A stretch of DNA of 64,000 bases from Crotalaria pallida (GCA_037953625.1 CM075655.1:124069001-124133000); one strand, 5' to 3'. Shown: positions 12,736-25,575, counted from the first letter of the stretch. The notes: a model not told the origin generated them from the sequence alone. Translations and numbers: made by a program.

Positions 12736-12884
12736 TAATTTTGAGAACTCTAGGAAATAAAGATACTGTCAGTAATTTTGAAGATCTATGAATCATTATG
12801 CAAAATTATGAAGTGTGTTCTGGAAGCTCGGGACAATGGACAATTGGACATGGTAAGTTCCTTGCAAGCTAATTATATATGTTA

Positions 12885-13601
12885 GAGCATTCACACCAGT
12901 GAACCAAATTTTTGTTCCTAAATGAACCACACACATTGTTTTATTATTTTTTACATTTTTAGGAACAAATAGATTTTTTTCTCCACACCAATGAACTCAC
13001 TTTTGTCCTTAAAATTGGGACTCACTCACTATCTCACACTCTGAAATATTTTACAATAAATTAAAACCACCATCAATTAACTAAATTTTTCCTACCAAGA
13101 TCATAGGATGGTAATTTATTAAAAGCAAAAAAATAAAAAATAAAAAACCCAACCAACCCCTACGTCAATCATGGGACATAGGGGGTAATTTTTTTTTTTT
13201 TTTAAAAAAAAAGAAGAACCCAACCAACCAACCCCTACATCAATCATGGGACGTAGAGGGGTAATTTATTTATTATTAAAAAAAAAAAACCTACGTCAAT
13301 CATGAGACGCAGGATGGTAATTTATTAAAAAAAAAAACCAATCAACCCCTACGTCAATCATGGGACGTAGGATGAAGATGAATTGTTGCTCTTGTTGATG
13401 AAGAAGTCGTTGGCTTGTCCCTCCTTTTTAGCATTTTTATTCACTTTCTCTCTCCTCACCTCTCCTCCTCTGCCAGCTTTTCAGTGTCCATATTTTGGAA
13501 CACTATCTATTTAGGGACAAAAGGAAGCTGCTCCACATCGGTGTCACTAAGTAGTGACAGTCCCAAAAAATTTTAGGGACATTCGATGTGGATGCGCGCT
13601 C
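12885..13601. mobile_element. PIF/Harbinger-like non-autonomous element
   Basis: Termini GAGCATTCACACC and GATGTGGATGCGCGCTC are inverted repeats of the common plant type GAGCATCCACA. They are flanked by TTA on both sides (12882-12884, 13602-13604), the 3-bp duplication expected for PIF/Harbinger. The 717-bp interior includes a minisatellite and no open frame. Confidence 0.6.
13143..13375. repeat. Minisatellite with a hairpin in every unit
   Basis: Four units of about 55-65 bp share CCTACGTCAATCATGGGACG and an A-tract with AACCAACC. Within each unit CCTACGTC and GGGACGTAGG pair as a short hairpin. Confidence 0.7.
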
Positions 13602-13699
13602 TTAGATGTTCTGATTTCTCTGAGAGCACCTTGTGGCTAGGTTCACGTCATTAGAGTATGATGAGATTCCCTAGCAGTGAGAGACGTCACAATGGATTG

Positions 13700-13978
13700 T
13701 ATTACATTTTTAACTAAATATAAGATTTTTTTGACACTTTTATTTTGTTCCTATTAATAAGATATTATAGTAATTTTCAATGACCATTAAATACTTTTTT
13801 CCATGAACACTCCTATTTATTTAACACTTTTTAGATTTCCAATAATATTAACATAGGTAATTTTGAAAATACATATAAAAAATTCTAATTTGCAATACAA
13901 TTTATCAAATTAGCAACAAACTTTCATAATGATCGTGAAATCTCCCAAAATGGTTTTGTACATAGAGAGGGAGGAAGT
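13700..13978. mobile_element. Decayed Stowaway-like MITE (family A)
   Basis: Recognisable family A words in order: TTTTGTTCCTATTAATAAGATA, ATTTTCAATGACCATTAAATAC, AACACTTTTTAGATTTCCAATA, ending GAGGGAGGAAGTA. Confidence 0.55.
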
Positions 13979-14883
13979 ATTAAAAAAAAAAGTCAACATG
14001 TACTAAATACTACTAACTGATTAACCCTCTCCCTACTTTTAAAATATACATCAATGACTAATGTCACAGTATCCATGACTATGCGTTATATCCACAAATT
14101 TAGTAAAAAATTTAAATAAATTTATGTGATCGAGTAGTACCTGGCCTCTATCTCACAAGATATTAAGATGAGACTATCTAACCAAAGCTGTCTAAATATG
14201 ATAATTTAACATGAATTGCTTTGTTGCCAATGCATACTTCGTTCTAATGTGTGCCTTTTCCTTGTCCTTTTCTGTGTCTTTCATCTGTTAGTAATTTAGT
14301 TGTTCAAAATGTTGACTGGATTGCTTACATTTGCATTTGGCTAATGAGTAATGAGGCATGCATGACTCGACAAGAATTTGCCTTTATACCTTACACTATA
14401 AAGGATTTATCTAATATATAAGCTTTCAACTCATAATTTGGTGTCTTCAAATGACAAAACAGAATCTAATACGAATTGAATAACATATCATATCTATCCC
14501 CCACCAGTCACTAGTCCTCTACAGCATGTCTTGATATCTTCCTTCCCTTTTGATCCTTCTCAAATGGGCTTAAGCCTTTCATCAGCCCAATTTTTTATAG
14601 ATCTTTTCTGTACGAGCAGGCTGTAGCAAAGGCCTGCTATCAATCCCCCCGTGGGAAACAAATTTCATGAGAAGTGTTATTTTTAATAAATTGATAAGTT
14701 TTATGTGTATATTTTCAATAAAATATTTTTTTTATTGATTGCTTGAAAAATATCTTTGAAGCACTAGTTAATAAAAAGATTTATAATATTAAACCGATTT
14801 GGTCAATCTTGTGCAATGCATGATTGAATGATACTAGTATATTAAAATATGGGATATGTCTTATCCATAAGAAATTATTAGTT

Positions 14884-15096
14884 TTTTTCTTTTCCGAATT
14901 TCTTGCGGAACCACCGGTATCCCCAAGAACACACTTAATATCAGGGAGCCCTTGAGACTAATTCGGAGCGAGCTGTGTGGCTGCCTCTTCCAGCAGGATG
15001 TTTTTAGTGGGAATCAAACCCCGAGCTACTAGCACCCTTGTCACATTCCCATAATTTCAGTTGGGGCTTTACACTAACTGAACCAAGCCCCGTTGG
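14884..15096 (-). mobile_element. tRNA-derived SINE with perfect 16-bp target duplication
   Basis: On the - strand it starts ACGGGGCTTGGTTCAGTTAG (A box), has GGGTTTGATTCCC (B box) about 50 nt later, and ends in an A-rich tail. TAAGAAATTATTAGTT flanks both ends (14868-14883, 15097-15112) without a mismatch, which shows a clean target-primed insertion. The body is 213 bp. Confidence 0.85.
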
Positions 15097-15174
15097 TAAG
15101 AAATTATTAGTTGGTGTTTGACCATCACGTTATCCATGATTTAGACCAATTATAATATGACATACTCCCTCCGG

Positions 15175-15449
15175 CTCGAATTATAAGTAATTCTAACCAC
15201 TTTTACGCTTATTAAGGAGGTTAGTTGATTGTATTTAATTTTCTCAAATTTATAAAAAATAGAGGTATTTTTGGAAAGTAGTATTGGAAATGAAACAAAA
15301 ATTAATTAAGATTACAATTTTCTAGAGATGTTTTAGGAAAGTGGCATTGGGAATGAAACAAAATTTAATAAAGTTAGTTAGTTTTGCTTATATTTTAAAC
15401 CAAGAGTAGTATGTTTTTTTTTTTTGCTTATATTTCGAGTCGAAGGGAG
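15175..15449. mobile_element. Stowaway-like MITE (family B)
   Basis: 275 bp, TA-flanked, starting CTCCCTCCGGCTCGAATTAT and ending CGAGTCGAAGGGAG. Body words (TTATTAAGGAGGTTAGTTGA, TTTTAGGAAAGTGGCATTGG) match 50754-51046. Confidence 0.8.
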
Positions 15450-16001
15450 TATAATATATACAATTATTCATTTTTATTATTTTTTTATATAACAAATTAT
15501 GATTGGTCTGGATTATAAATGACGTGATAATAAGAGTCAACTGATAATCTTTTCTCATTTAGAGTGAGTTTCCTTCTAAAATAAAAAGATAATAGGATTT
15601 GAAACGCAAGGTGAAATTTAGTGCCTTTTGAGTTCAATAGTCAATCAATGCATCGTGGTTCGAGTGGTACATAGGTTTGCTTTTCTTAAAAGTAAGTTTT
15701 GAGTTTGAATTTTGTCGATGGATTAAAGGGTACGGAAAGAGTTTTACCCCCTTACTTATGTCTTCTTGAATTGATTTAGATTGCCCCCCCTTTTTTTTTT
15801 TTTTTGAATTGATTTAGATTGCCTTTAAATACCAAAGATTTCACACAAAAAATAAGTTCAAAAGTAAGCATGGTCATGAGAATTAATAAATTCCAAACTA
15901 TCAATATTCGAACAATATATTCATATTATTTATTTTGATTGAGTTTAACTTCTATCCTTCTAAATTCATTTGGTTTTTTAATTGTGTCTAATAATGCCAC
16001 A

Positions 16002-16004
<3 letters not shown>

Positions 16005-16064
<60 letters not shown>
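16005..16064. repeat. (ATT)n microsatellite
   Basis: About 60 bp of uninterrupted TTA/ATT repeats. Confidence 0.95.
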
Positions 16065-16065
<1 letters not shown>

Positions 16066-16374
16066 AACTCTAATGCCACGTATTAAGGATTTCAATCAAA
16101 GTAAACTGTTATTGGTAAATGATATATTTATCATGTTTTAAAGGTGGAAATTTTATTTTTTTAATATAATCATTAATATGTCCCTAGGCAGAATAGCACA
16201 AATTCTTTTACACAATACTCCTATTACATAATAGCATTCATGTTGTCAAGCACAGGAAAAAACTTTCACGAAGATATTTACAACAAAAAGTGATGAATGT
16301 CTTTTATATATCCAAGAGAGTGAAGCGTTAAAAAAAAAAAAAAAACTTTTTTTACTTTTAGAAGGTTTCTGGAG

Positions 16375-16890
16375 TAGGGATGACAATTGGAGCCGGATCC
16401 GCGAGTAATACCCGCAACGGGTCCGGGTCTGAATCCAAAAAAGAGACTTGTAGGTCAAAAGAATGGATCCGTTTGGGTACCCGCTTTGAACGGATTTGGG
16501 ACTGGGTTCGGGTCTGAGATATCCAGACCTGTGGGTACCCGGATCTGTCCATATTTACATATCTGCATTATATATATGTATATATATATATATATATATA
16601 TTTAGTATGTTTGTGTTTAACGAGAGAATTTCTTTGATGTCTGCGAGTGTTTAATGGTGGTAGGATTAATATTAAGTACGGTGTGTAATGATGTATTAAG
16701 GATCCCTCGGTCTATAAAAAAACATAAAAATTAATTTAAAAAATAAGTTTTTTTTTTTTTAAAAAAAAATTGATAATGGATACCTGCAAAACCCATCTAG
16801 GCACCCGAAAACCCGCCTATCCATTATGTAACGGATACCCACGCAAATTCGGGTCCAATAATTTATAAACGGGTTCGGACCCGAGGATAT
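16375..16890. mobile_element. hAT-like non-autonomous element, one end lost
   Basis: Starts TAGGGATGACAAT and matches 60732-61288 in inverted orientation over most of its length (GGGTACCCG motifs, ACGAGAGAATTTCTTTGATG, GGATCCCTCGGTCTATA). The expected ATTGCCATCCCTA end is missing. A (TA)n tract sits at 16583-16601. Confidence 0.65.
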
Positions 16891-17514
16891 AGCAAAAGCA
16901 AAGCTCACAATTTAAGATGGTGCAAATTTATTTTCAACAATGTTATTTGAATTCTCAAATTTAAACGTCAAACTTTCAATAAAAAAAATTGGAAAGAGTG
17001 CTCATTATTTTTTTTATCTTGTTATATATATATCCTCTATGGGTGATTTTTATGCCCCTTTTAGTTTTGTTTCAATGCTCACTTTTCATAGTACTATTGA
17101 TTTAGTGATTAAAAATTTTGATGCTTAAGATTAAAAGTTGAAATAATGATAATAAACATCAGTAATAGATTTTAAGGTAAGTAAGAGATGACGACATCTG
17201 CCATATTATTTTTTTTTTGGAAGATTGTCAAGGTTAAGATACTGTCACGTTGGTGGAACAATTGTCAAAAATGAATATGAATATGACAACAATGGTGGTA
17301 AAGTAAGATCGGAGATATTGAACTATTTATATTAGGGTAAAAGTCGATGATATTGAATTATTTAGATTAAGGTAAAAATGAATGAAATTTGAAGTTAAAA
17401 GCAAAGCAAAAAATAACTTTCATGATTTTTTTTTTAAAAAAATACATAAATATCATTTAAAAAAATATCAAAAAATTTATCGTCTTCAATCTCATTTTGG
17501 AATCAAGAAAATTG

Positions 17515-17547
<33 letters not shown>
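17515..17547. repeat. (TA)n microsatellite
   Basis: Uninterrupted AT dinucleotides. Confidence 0.9.
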
Positions 17548-17550
<3 letters not shown>

Positions 17551-17689
17551 GAATGTGTAAATAATCCTAAACGATAATGTAGAAGTACATGTGGACTGTG
17601 ACATTACACTATGAAAATTAGTAACTGCCTACTAACTACCAGCATCATTATGTCAGTTTAAAAAAATGCAGGCAAAAATATACTCCAAA

Positions 17690-17808
17690 AGGGTATAAAT
17701 AGGACCAAAATTAGAAGTATAAAAAAAGTGATTAAATGTTATTGATAATTGAAAATAAGTCTTATAAATAGAATCAAAATAAAAATAGCAATAGGAGAAC
17801 CGGAGGAG
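17690..17808. mobile_element. Right part of a family A Stowaway-like MITE
   Basis: AAATGTTATTGATAATTGAAAA, CTTATAAATAGAATCAAAATAAA and the end ACCGGAGGAG before TA match the family; the left half is absent. Confidence 0.6.
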
Positions 17809-18731
17809 TATATGCTTGGATCTACATGTGATATATACTCGTCCAGCTCTACCTATGTTAGCATATATATCGATCAGAATGTGATGACTGATGAGGTAGC
17901 TAGTACGCTAGTACTCAATACAACAACCTCTATCAACATGCATTGTCGCATGTGATCGTGGTGTTGCCGCTATAATTAACTCATATACTTACCTAGCTAG
18001 TGTTTTTCATGTGTCCTACTCACAGCTGCAGCTGTCTTTAACTAACCCTCAAAAATAAAAACACGAGAGAGGAAAGAGGTCCAGCTAGCACTTTCACTCA
18101 TTTCAAGTCCACATCACACATGCTGCGCTACTATGCTAGCAGATAGATAGATACTATATACTACTCCATATACGATATGAGAGAAAACTGCTTTTACTTT
18201 CTCCCTCTGTGACAGTGAAATGATTATCTCTCTCTGGGGATTCCAAAAGATGCCCCCATCTGAAAAGTTTATGCTAGCATAAAATGAATTTTGGGATACT
18301 AACAAAAATGTGTGCTGCTGAATGAAGGATGAATTTACCCCCTTGTGTTGTGTACATGGAAATTAAATTTTTCACCCGCCTAGAAATTTAGAATATATAG
18401 TAATTAAAACAGGGTCCCCTCTCCTTTATCTTCTCATTTAGTAGTCATTTTCTTGCTTTTAAAAGCGAAATCGTTAGTACTTCTTGTCTTACCCTCTTGG
18501 CCTCCTGCTCCTGCTACAAATTTAATTGAAGTTGAAATATCCTAACTTCAGTGTGAATAATGGAACCACTTCTGCCGAGAAATAAAAAATAATAATGTAT
18601 CATCCTTAGATCCTTAATATATACAGTAAGATCTTTTTTAGATTTTTCAATTCTTTCTTCTATTTATAAGATAGATTTCAATCTAATTTTTAATGATAGT
18701 TAACAAAACTAAATTTTTTTTTTCAAAAATG

Positions 18732-18893
18732 ATTCACAGAAATACAAAATCAACCTACACATAGACCTACACTATAAAAAAATGACAAGTATCACCTACT
18801 TATTATTGATTAGTCAATAAATGGCACTTATCTCTTTCTCGTAATGTAGGCCTATTTATATGTTGATTTTGTAGGCCGATATATCATTTCTCT
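18732..18893. mobile_element. Foldback MITE (CCTACA..AAATCAAC family)
   Basis: AAAATCAACCTACACATAGACC on the left pairs with GGCCTATTTATATGTTGATTTT on the right, with a short unpaired centre. Relatives are at 25576 and 32288. Confidence 0.6.
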
Positions 18894-18970
18894 CTCTTTT
18901 TTTTTTTAACATGAATTATTTGCCCCAAAGAATACTGTATTTAATTTAATATCCGAGGGAGTAAATGATA

Positions 18971-19242
18971 CTCCATCCGTTCCATATTATCTGTCACTTT
19001 AGCATTTTTAACTTGTTCCAAATTATTTGTCGCTTTAGGAATTCGAGGATGTATTAATTGATTTTTTCCACCTTTAACCTTGCATTTAATATGTTGAAAT
19101 ATGTGAAATGGGTTATAATTAATGTACTTTGAGGGTATTATAGTAAAGTTATTTAATAATTCTCTTGAAAATTGAAATATTAAATGACTTTCTTAATCTG
19201 TGTGAAATTGCTAAAGTGACAGTTATATTGGAACGGAGGGAG
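18971..19242. mobile_element. Stowaway-like MITE (TGTCACTTTAG family)
   Basis: 272 bp, TA-flanked, starting CTCCATCCGTTCCATATTAT and ending TATTGGAACGGAGGGAG; CTGTCACTTTAGCA and GCTAAAGTGACAG pair further in. Related to 56696-56991. Confidence 0.85.
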
Positions 19243-19764
19243 TACTACCAAAATAGATTAATGAACATCAGAGTTCAAACCAATTAAGGGGGAGAGACTA
19301 ACATGACATGTAGTTTCCTTGTTATGCCTCATTATTATTATTTCTGCTAGTTAGGTTTCCGTCTGTTGTAACTTTCTGCTACCCAAAAACAAAAATCCAT
19401 GCAAGAGTATTATTTTGGCTTTTAATTCTTTATTATTTGAATGAGTAAAATCTAACTAGCTAGATTCTCTCAGCGTGCATATATATTGCATAGACAACAG
19501 TCACAAGTCACAACACCATCAAACTATAGAAAGAAAACTTAATTAATACTACAGACATGATCATATTACACTACTACTGGTAATATCTACTGGAAAATTA
19601 TAGTAAGATATAAAAGGGCTTTCTTCAGCCGGGGACTTGAATGGGCAGTGGTCCTGGCCTGAGTCCCCTATGAGGGACCATTTACTAGCTCGATGAATGT
19701 GCGCTTTGTAAATACGCACAATGCCAAGTTGTTTGCAGGCCACTCTATCTACTTTATAAGAAAT

Positions 19765-20155
19765 TTGGCTAAATTACTTATTATTTAATTTGGTCATTGC
19801 TTTATTTTTCCATTATTAAATTGGTCCCTCATAGTTTTTTTTATCATAAATGTCTCTCACGTTGCTTATAAAAAAAAATATGTTTCTCGTGTTTCTTTTC
19901 ATTATCAATTTGATTTTTGAGTCACTATTATTCATCCTACATGAATCAATATGATACGCACATGTGTCATTTCTTTTTCCAACGATGCAAATGTAGACCT
20001 ATATGATATGATATTGACACGTAGGATGAACAATGACTCAGAGACCACTTTGATAGCAAAAAGAAACGTGATGAACTAATATGATATCAAAAAACATGAG
20101 GAACCAATTTGATCGTGAAAAACAAGATAAGATACTAAATGAGCAGTTTAACCAA
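19765..20155. mobile_element. Foldback MITE
   Basis: The arms begin TTGGCTAAATTACT and end AGCAGTTTAACCAA, and each carries TTGGT(C/T)CCTCAT and CATCCTAC(A/G)TG blocks in inverse order. No matching 9-bp flank was found. Confidence 0.65.
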
Positions 20156-20775
20156 AAAAGTATTTGATGATCAAGGATCGAGAAGTATTATCATTATTTA
20201 ATAATTGTGTTTTTAATTTAAAACTATAAACAAAAACCAATAGTGGACGGTGGTGACCCACTTGGAAATTATTATTTAAGGATCATCTAATAATTTTTCC
20301 AAGTTCAATTTGTCGGCTCGTTTCAACAACCGGTAATTAATTCATATCATGTTCTCTCCTTTTTTTTTTTTTGGAAAAATGAATTATGCATGCTCATTAG
20401 TTTTTAAAAATTTAATTTACAAAAGAAAAAGTTAATGATATTATTTTTGAAAATTAAATTTTGAAAATAAATACTCCGTTTTTGAATTTATTATATAGCT
20501 TTGATAGCACAATTAGCAATTGGTAGCACCACGTGGGCTGAGTTTAGCAAAGCCTGTCTATATAACAGGCCCGATTTCTTTCGGATCCACCGGTGGGCCC
20601 CGAAGCAAAAACACTGGATGAATAGAGAGAAATTGATATTAAATTCAAAATAACAACATTAAAAATTAAAAATTAAAACTACTCATTACATAAAGACATT
20701 TATTTCATAAAACCTCATAGTTATCTTACTCCGCGGCTAATTGCTTCTCTAGCTGATACATGTAAAAATCTAGTA

Positions 20776-21323
20776 CTACCTCCGTCCCTAATTATAAGGC
20801 CCTCTTGGGAGATTTTACGTCCATTAAGAAAGTGGAATAATTTAGTTAATTGTATTGGAAATGTGAACTTTTGATATGTATTTTCAAAATTACGCCTATT
20901 AATACTCCCTCCGGTCCTATTTATAAGACCCTTTTGGGGTTTTTATTTTGGTCCTATTTATAAGACCCCTTTCCAATTTTCAATAACATTTAATTACTTC
21001 TTTCCACTAACACCCCTATAAAGTCAACACTTTTTAGAGTTCCAATAATAATTATATGGGTAGTTTTGAAAAAGTATATCAAATTTTCACATTTCCAATG
21101 CCACTAACAAATTTATCCACTCTCCTTGGTGGGAGTGAAAAACCCCAAAAGGGTCTTATAAATAGGACCGGAGGGAGTATTATTGAGAATCTAAAAAGTG
21201 TTAAATAAATATGGGTTTTTGTGGAAAAAAGTAATTAATGCTCATTAAAAATTGGTAAAGAGCCTTATAAATAGGGACAAAATAAAAGTGTTAAGAGCAC
21301 CTTATAATTAGAGACAGAGGGAG
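20776..21323. mobile_element. Stowaway-like MITE (family A), outer copy of a nested pair
   Basis: Starts CTACCTCCGTCCCTAATTAT after TA and ends GAGACAGAGGGAG before TA. It is interrupted at 20903-21179 by another MITE with its own TA duplication. Removing that insert leaves about 273 bp with the family A body. Confidence 0.8.
20905..21177. mobile_element. Stowaway-like MITE (family A), inserted in another MITE
   Basis: 273 bp with TA on both sides. The first 40 bp (CTCCCTCCGGTCCTATTTAT onward to GGGGTTTTT) and the last 40 bp are exact inverted complements, so this is a young insertion. Confidence 0.9.
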
Positions 21324-22412
21324 TATTATTTTTACTCCCAAAATGGAGTAATTAAAATGAATTAATTATACGTCTCAGTTTGGTGACGCTCATATAGACT
21401 GGAGTATTTTTCAGAATTTTCTTGGAGGGCCCACGTATGGGGATCTGACGGGTACCAGTTCATTCTGTTCTGTTGTGATGGGCCCAGCCCAATTTGCTGT
21501 CATCTGAGCATCTTTCCTTCTTGCAACATGGACATTGGTGATGGCAACAGTGGGCTCCGTCACTAAATATCATGAAATTGAAGGCCTTCGTATCAAATTT
21601 TTTGTCAGCTTCTTTCCCCATTCAATGTGCTACAACCATACAAGACAAACAAATTATTCTGGCCAGTGTATGTGGGGATTCCTTTTCCATTGTCTATGCT
21701 ATGGTCGCCCTATCCTTACTGTTAGATGTTCATGAACTGTATCTATCCAAACTCCCTATCCCCCTCTCGTATACTTTTCTTTTTTAATTTTATTGCCTAT
21801 TATAGCGTTTGAGTGATATCTTATTTATTTATTTATTTATTTTTTAATTTTATGTATGTGTACAACAATGTACAGTAAATCAAGCACTAAGTAGTACATC
21901 ATCGTATATACTTCATAACGGTTAAGTCAATGTCCGGTTAATCATCAATACCTTTAAGAAATTGATTTAGATTCTTTAAACTAGAAAATAATTATAAATA
22001 TACACTACTCTATATTTCAAAAATTAAAAAAAAAATTAATTTTTTTTAACAATATTACTTTAACATTTGTTAGCATATATAATGCAAACAAATGATCCTT
22101 ACAAAAATCTCTCCGTATTAATTAATTAAAAATGTTCTTAGTCAAATTTCAATTTGTTGGAAATGTCAATGAGTCAGCAATAATAGTATATGTCATCATG
22201 AGTAATGTAAACTTTATGTAGGTTTTCTTATCTAAACCACATGTATCATTCATTAACTAGAGATGTTCTTATTTGATCAAAACTAGAGATGTTCTTACTT
22301 GAATAAGATTTTAGATAAATTTAAATATTCTTCCGATAAGTAATTAAGCAACAAAACTTCTTGATGTTTGATATGTGTATAGATTAAAGGGCCTTTTGTG
22401 CTCTATTTAATA

Positions 22413-22458
22413 CTCCCTCCGGTCCATATTATAAGCACCCTTTATGGACCGGAGGGAG
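22413..22458. mobile_element. 46-bp minimal Stowaway-like MITE remnant
   Basis: CTCCCTCCGGTCCATA and TATGGACCGGAGGGAG face each other with only 14 bp between, and TA flanks both sides. The whole body is missing. Confidence 0.75.
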
Positions 22459-23115
22459 TACATTTTTGGATTTTTTTTAACATATAGCCTTAATAAATTA
22501 AAAGGATAAAAATGGCACACTTGAATTATAAAATGGAAACTTTTACGTTTAAGAGACAAGCACTTATCACAACAATATTACATTTTTTTTATTTAAAAAA
22601 AATTCATTCCAAAACACAAAAGCATGAAACATATACCATGCATATGAACAATATTACATATATTTAATATGTAAGAAAGAAGAAATATAATATTTTTGAA
22701 AAGTATAATTTTGTAATATATTCTAAACATGTTTTACTTTTGAATCACGAACATTTTTGTTGGAAAAGAAAAAAAAACTATACCAATTGCATCCTAGATA
22801 GCCCTATGATGCTCAAAACTAATTTAATTGGACAAGCACGTTGTGGTCCTTTTTTTTTATCTATAATGAAAATTTTATTAAAGAGATACCTAAAATATAC
22901 CATGCCTCGACAAATTGTGGTCCATTGATCAGAAACCTTGCTCTGTTGTTCTTGAAGCACAATTAAATACTTCGGGGTTCACCTTTAAATGTAATTTTGG
23001 AATTTCGATCCGCGACCAAATAGTAACAACAGTGACGTTGCTGTAAATTGAGATGTTCACGCCTGAAAAAGTGAATCCATTGACAAGCACATCAGATTAT
23101 CTGTGTTTTATATAT

Positions 23116-23553
23116 TACTTTTTCTTTTTAGCCCCCATCCATTATTCTTTAGCTCCCATTTGCCCTTTCCGATTTTCAAAAGGCGGAAACTATTTTAATT
23201 TGCTACCGATTTGCATAAGGTGGAAGAATTACCGACTATTTAAAAGCGGAAATACTTCTGCCTTTTAAGAAGCGGAACAATTAAAATGTTGAAATTCCAG
23301 AAATGTCCCTCTGTGAACCTTCCACCTTCCTTTTGTAGGTGAATGAACGGATGAACAATTTTGGTATTATAACAAATTTCTAATGTTTTCACCTAATGAA
23401 AGGCGGAATACTCTATTTTATTTACGATTTTGGAAAGGCGGATAATACGACTTGCATAAGGCGGAAATTATTTTATTTTGTTTCTGCCTTGTTTCAAGCG
23501 GAAAGAATAATGGGGACCAAAAAGTAATGGGTGAGAGTTAAAAAGAAAAAGTC
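23116..23553. mobile_element. TIR element of unfamiliar type, 438 bp, 8-bp target duplication
   Basis: Ends are TACTTTTTCTTTTTAG and the complement of GACTTTTTCTTTTTAACT, extended by GCCCCCATCCATTATTCTTT-like sequence on both sides. TTATATAT flanks each end exactly (23108-23115, 23554-23561). The subterminal regions carry many CGGAA/TTCCG motifs (AGGCGGAAA, AAGCGGAA, TTCCGATTTT). No coding frame. The larger relative is at 46882-48907. Confidence 0.7.
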
Positions 23554-23561
23554 TTATATAT

Positions 23562-24695
23562 TACAGGCACGTTTGTAATACTTTAGCTAACCCTCACCAA
23601 AAAAGGTAAAGAAAAAAAAACACTAAGCCATGGGTGTTTCTTTGAAGGGATGTAAACTATTCTTGAAAATATGAGGTGATTATAAATTATATTTATGTTT
23701 GTTTTTGGTTTCAAAGAAACATTCTTAGGGAACAAATATTTTCAAGTAAGTAAAATGTACATGTTTTAACTATATTTTATTTTCATCTTTAAAGTTGGGA
23801 ATATATTATTTCTAAGTATTTAGTTGTAAAATTACCGAAGTATCCACACCAATTTTGAATAACTACCTTTAATAAATATGCTACAAATTTCTTGAAATAT
23901 AGTACCTAAGAATCATAAATGATAACTAAACACATTTTCCTACATTTTCGATAATAATAGCATTTCTAACTATAACATTTCTAAGAATATAATTCCCGAT
24001 AATATAATTTTCAACCCCGAAACAAACATCCACCAAGTGCTTCTAATCTTATTAACGTAAATGCCAAAACTTTAATTATATTCAAAACAAACTCATTTGA
24101 AATCAGAGCTAGTTGAATATTATTCATTCAAAAAGCAACCTTGATCGTTGCAGCGGAGCAACCTAGTAAAAAGCAATTGGATGTAGAGGGAGGGGGTTAC
24201 GTTCTCTTTCGGTTAGTAATATATATTTATGCGGTGTTTCTCAAACAGCAAGAAAGATATTAGGTGTGAAGTGCTTGTTGCTTTGCAAGTTCTTGTTTTG
24301 GTTTTTACGGAAGAAACGTGGGGCTTTTGTTTTACATACTACAACAACAAATTCCTGTTGATCTATTCAGCTCACATTAATTACATGTAACAGAAACGGA
24401 ATTGACAAGCCTGTAGGTGTGCACAAATTTTCCAAACACGTCCTAATCTGGAGATCGATCGATGTAGTAAGGTCTCAACTTTCAAGCAGTGGAATTTAGA
24501 CTTTCCGTTTAGATAATAGTATATAACCAACCAATATTTGGTTTATGCGTTAAAAGAAACTCAAGAGTAGTATATATAACTGGAACTGGATGGATCATAT
24601 TTACTTTTTATTCAAATTAAAATCAAGTTCACAACTATTTTGACTAACATCGTTGTGAATTGTTGCATTTGTGAAATTTTTTGATGGCCACACAC

Positions 24696-24699
<4 letters not shown>
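23562..24699. other. Intergenic, nothing recognised
   Basis: Apart from AT-rich tracts, 24170-24500 is of more balanced composition but has no open frame longer than about 40 codons and no repeat match in the window. Confidence 0.35.

Positions 24700-24735
<36 letters not shown>
24700..24735. repeat. (TA)n microsatellite
   Basis: Uninterrupted TA run next to a short CACACA stretch. Confidence 0.9.
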
Positions 24736-24741
<6 letters not shown>

Positions 24742-25059
24742 AACAAAAGTTTTTAGAGTATTGAATAAGAATCAAGTACTAACATCCATTAAAAAATTAA
24801 AATGTCGAAACTTTTAAATACATTAACTTCATGATTTTTCCGTGCAGATTTTTTCATTTTAATTAGTTCGTTAACCAATTACATTCATAAACTACTTCTT
24901 CAATTTATACTTTTCCCATCATTATGATTAGTCCTTACATACGGATGAGTTTAATTTCGAGTATACTGAATACACGAACTCATATACAACATTACTTATA
25001 GTTATCTCGTTCCCAAATTCAAGTCTGCTCAAAGGACTTGATGAGTTCAAAACAAAGTA

Positions 25060-25329
25060 CTTCCTCCGGTCTCAATTACAAGAAAAAAAACAACATACTA
25101 ATGATCTTGAATATAAGTAAAATTTAACTAACTTTCTATTCCCAATACAATCATTCCTTAAATATATCTATAAAGTGGTTGAATCATTTAATTTTTGTTT
25201 CATTCCCAATGTAAATTTACTGAAGTAGTATATTTTTTTATAAATTTGAGAAAATTAAATGTACTCAACTAACTTTTCTTAATACCTGTGAAGTTAGTTA
25301 TTTTTGCTTATAGTTGAGACCGGATGGAG
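25060..25329. mobile_element. Stowaway-like MITE (family B)
   Basis: 270 bp, TA-flanked; starts TTCCTCCGGTCTCAATTACA? and ends TTGAGACCGGATGGAG. Body in the inverse orientation to 15175-15449. Confidence 0.75.
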
Positions 25330-25575
25330 TAAGTGTATTTTCTCTCACCTCTTCTGAAAGAAACATTTACCTATAAAAAATATAAAATTTTGCCTTGGAT
25401 ATCATATTATCACTTTAGCACACAAGCTCGCGCAAAAGAGGAAATTTGATGGATTTATTTTCCTTTTTATGAGAAAACAACAGTAATTGTTAAAAATTTG
25501 TTACAAATTCATATATAATAATAAGGTCTTGCTAACAAGTATTTTTAGCCACTTGTTAATATTCCCATCCGAGCA

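Noticed and set aside
13143..13375. CRISPR-like array of repeats
   Set aside because: Units are tandem without distinct spacers and the genome is a plant's.
21535..21787. Two overlapping 66-71 codon frames
   Set aside because: Different frames over the same DNA, no conserved motif, no plausible promoter or splice context.
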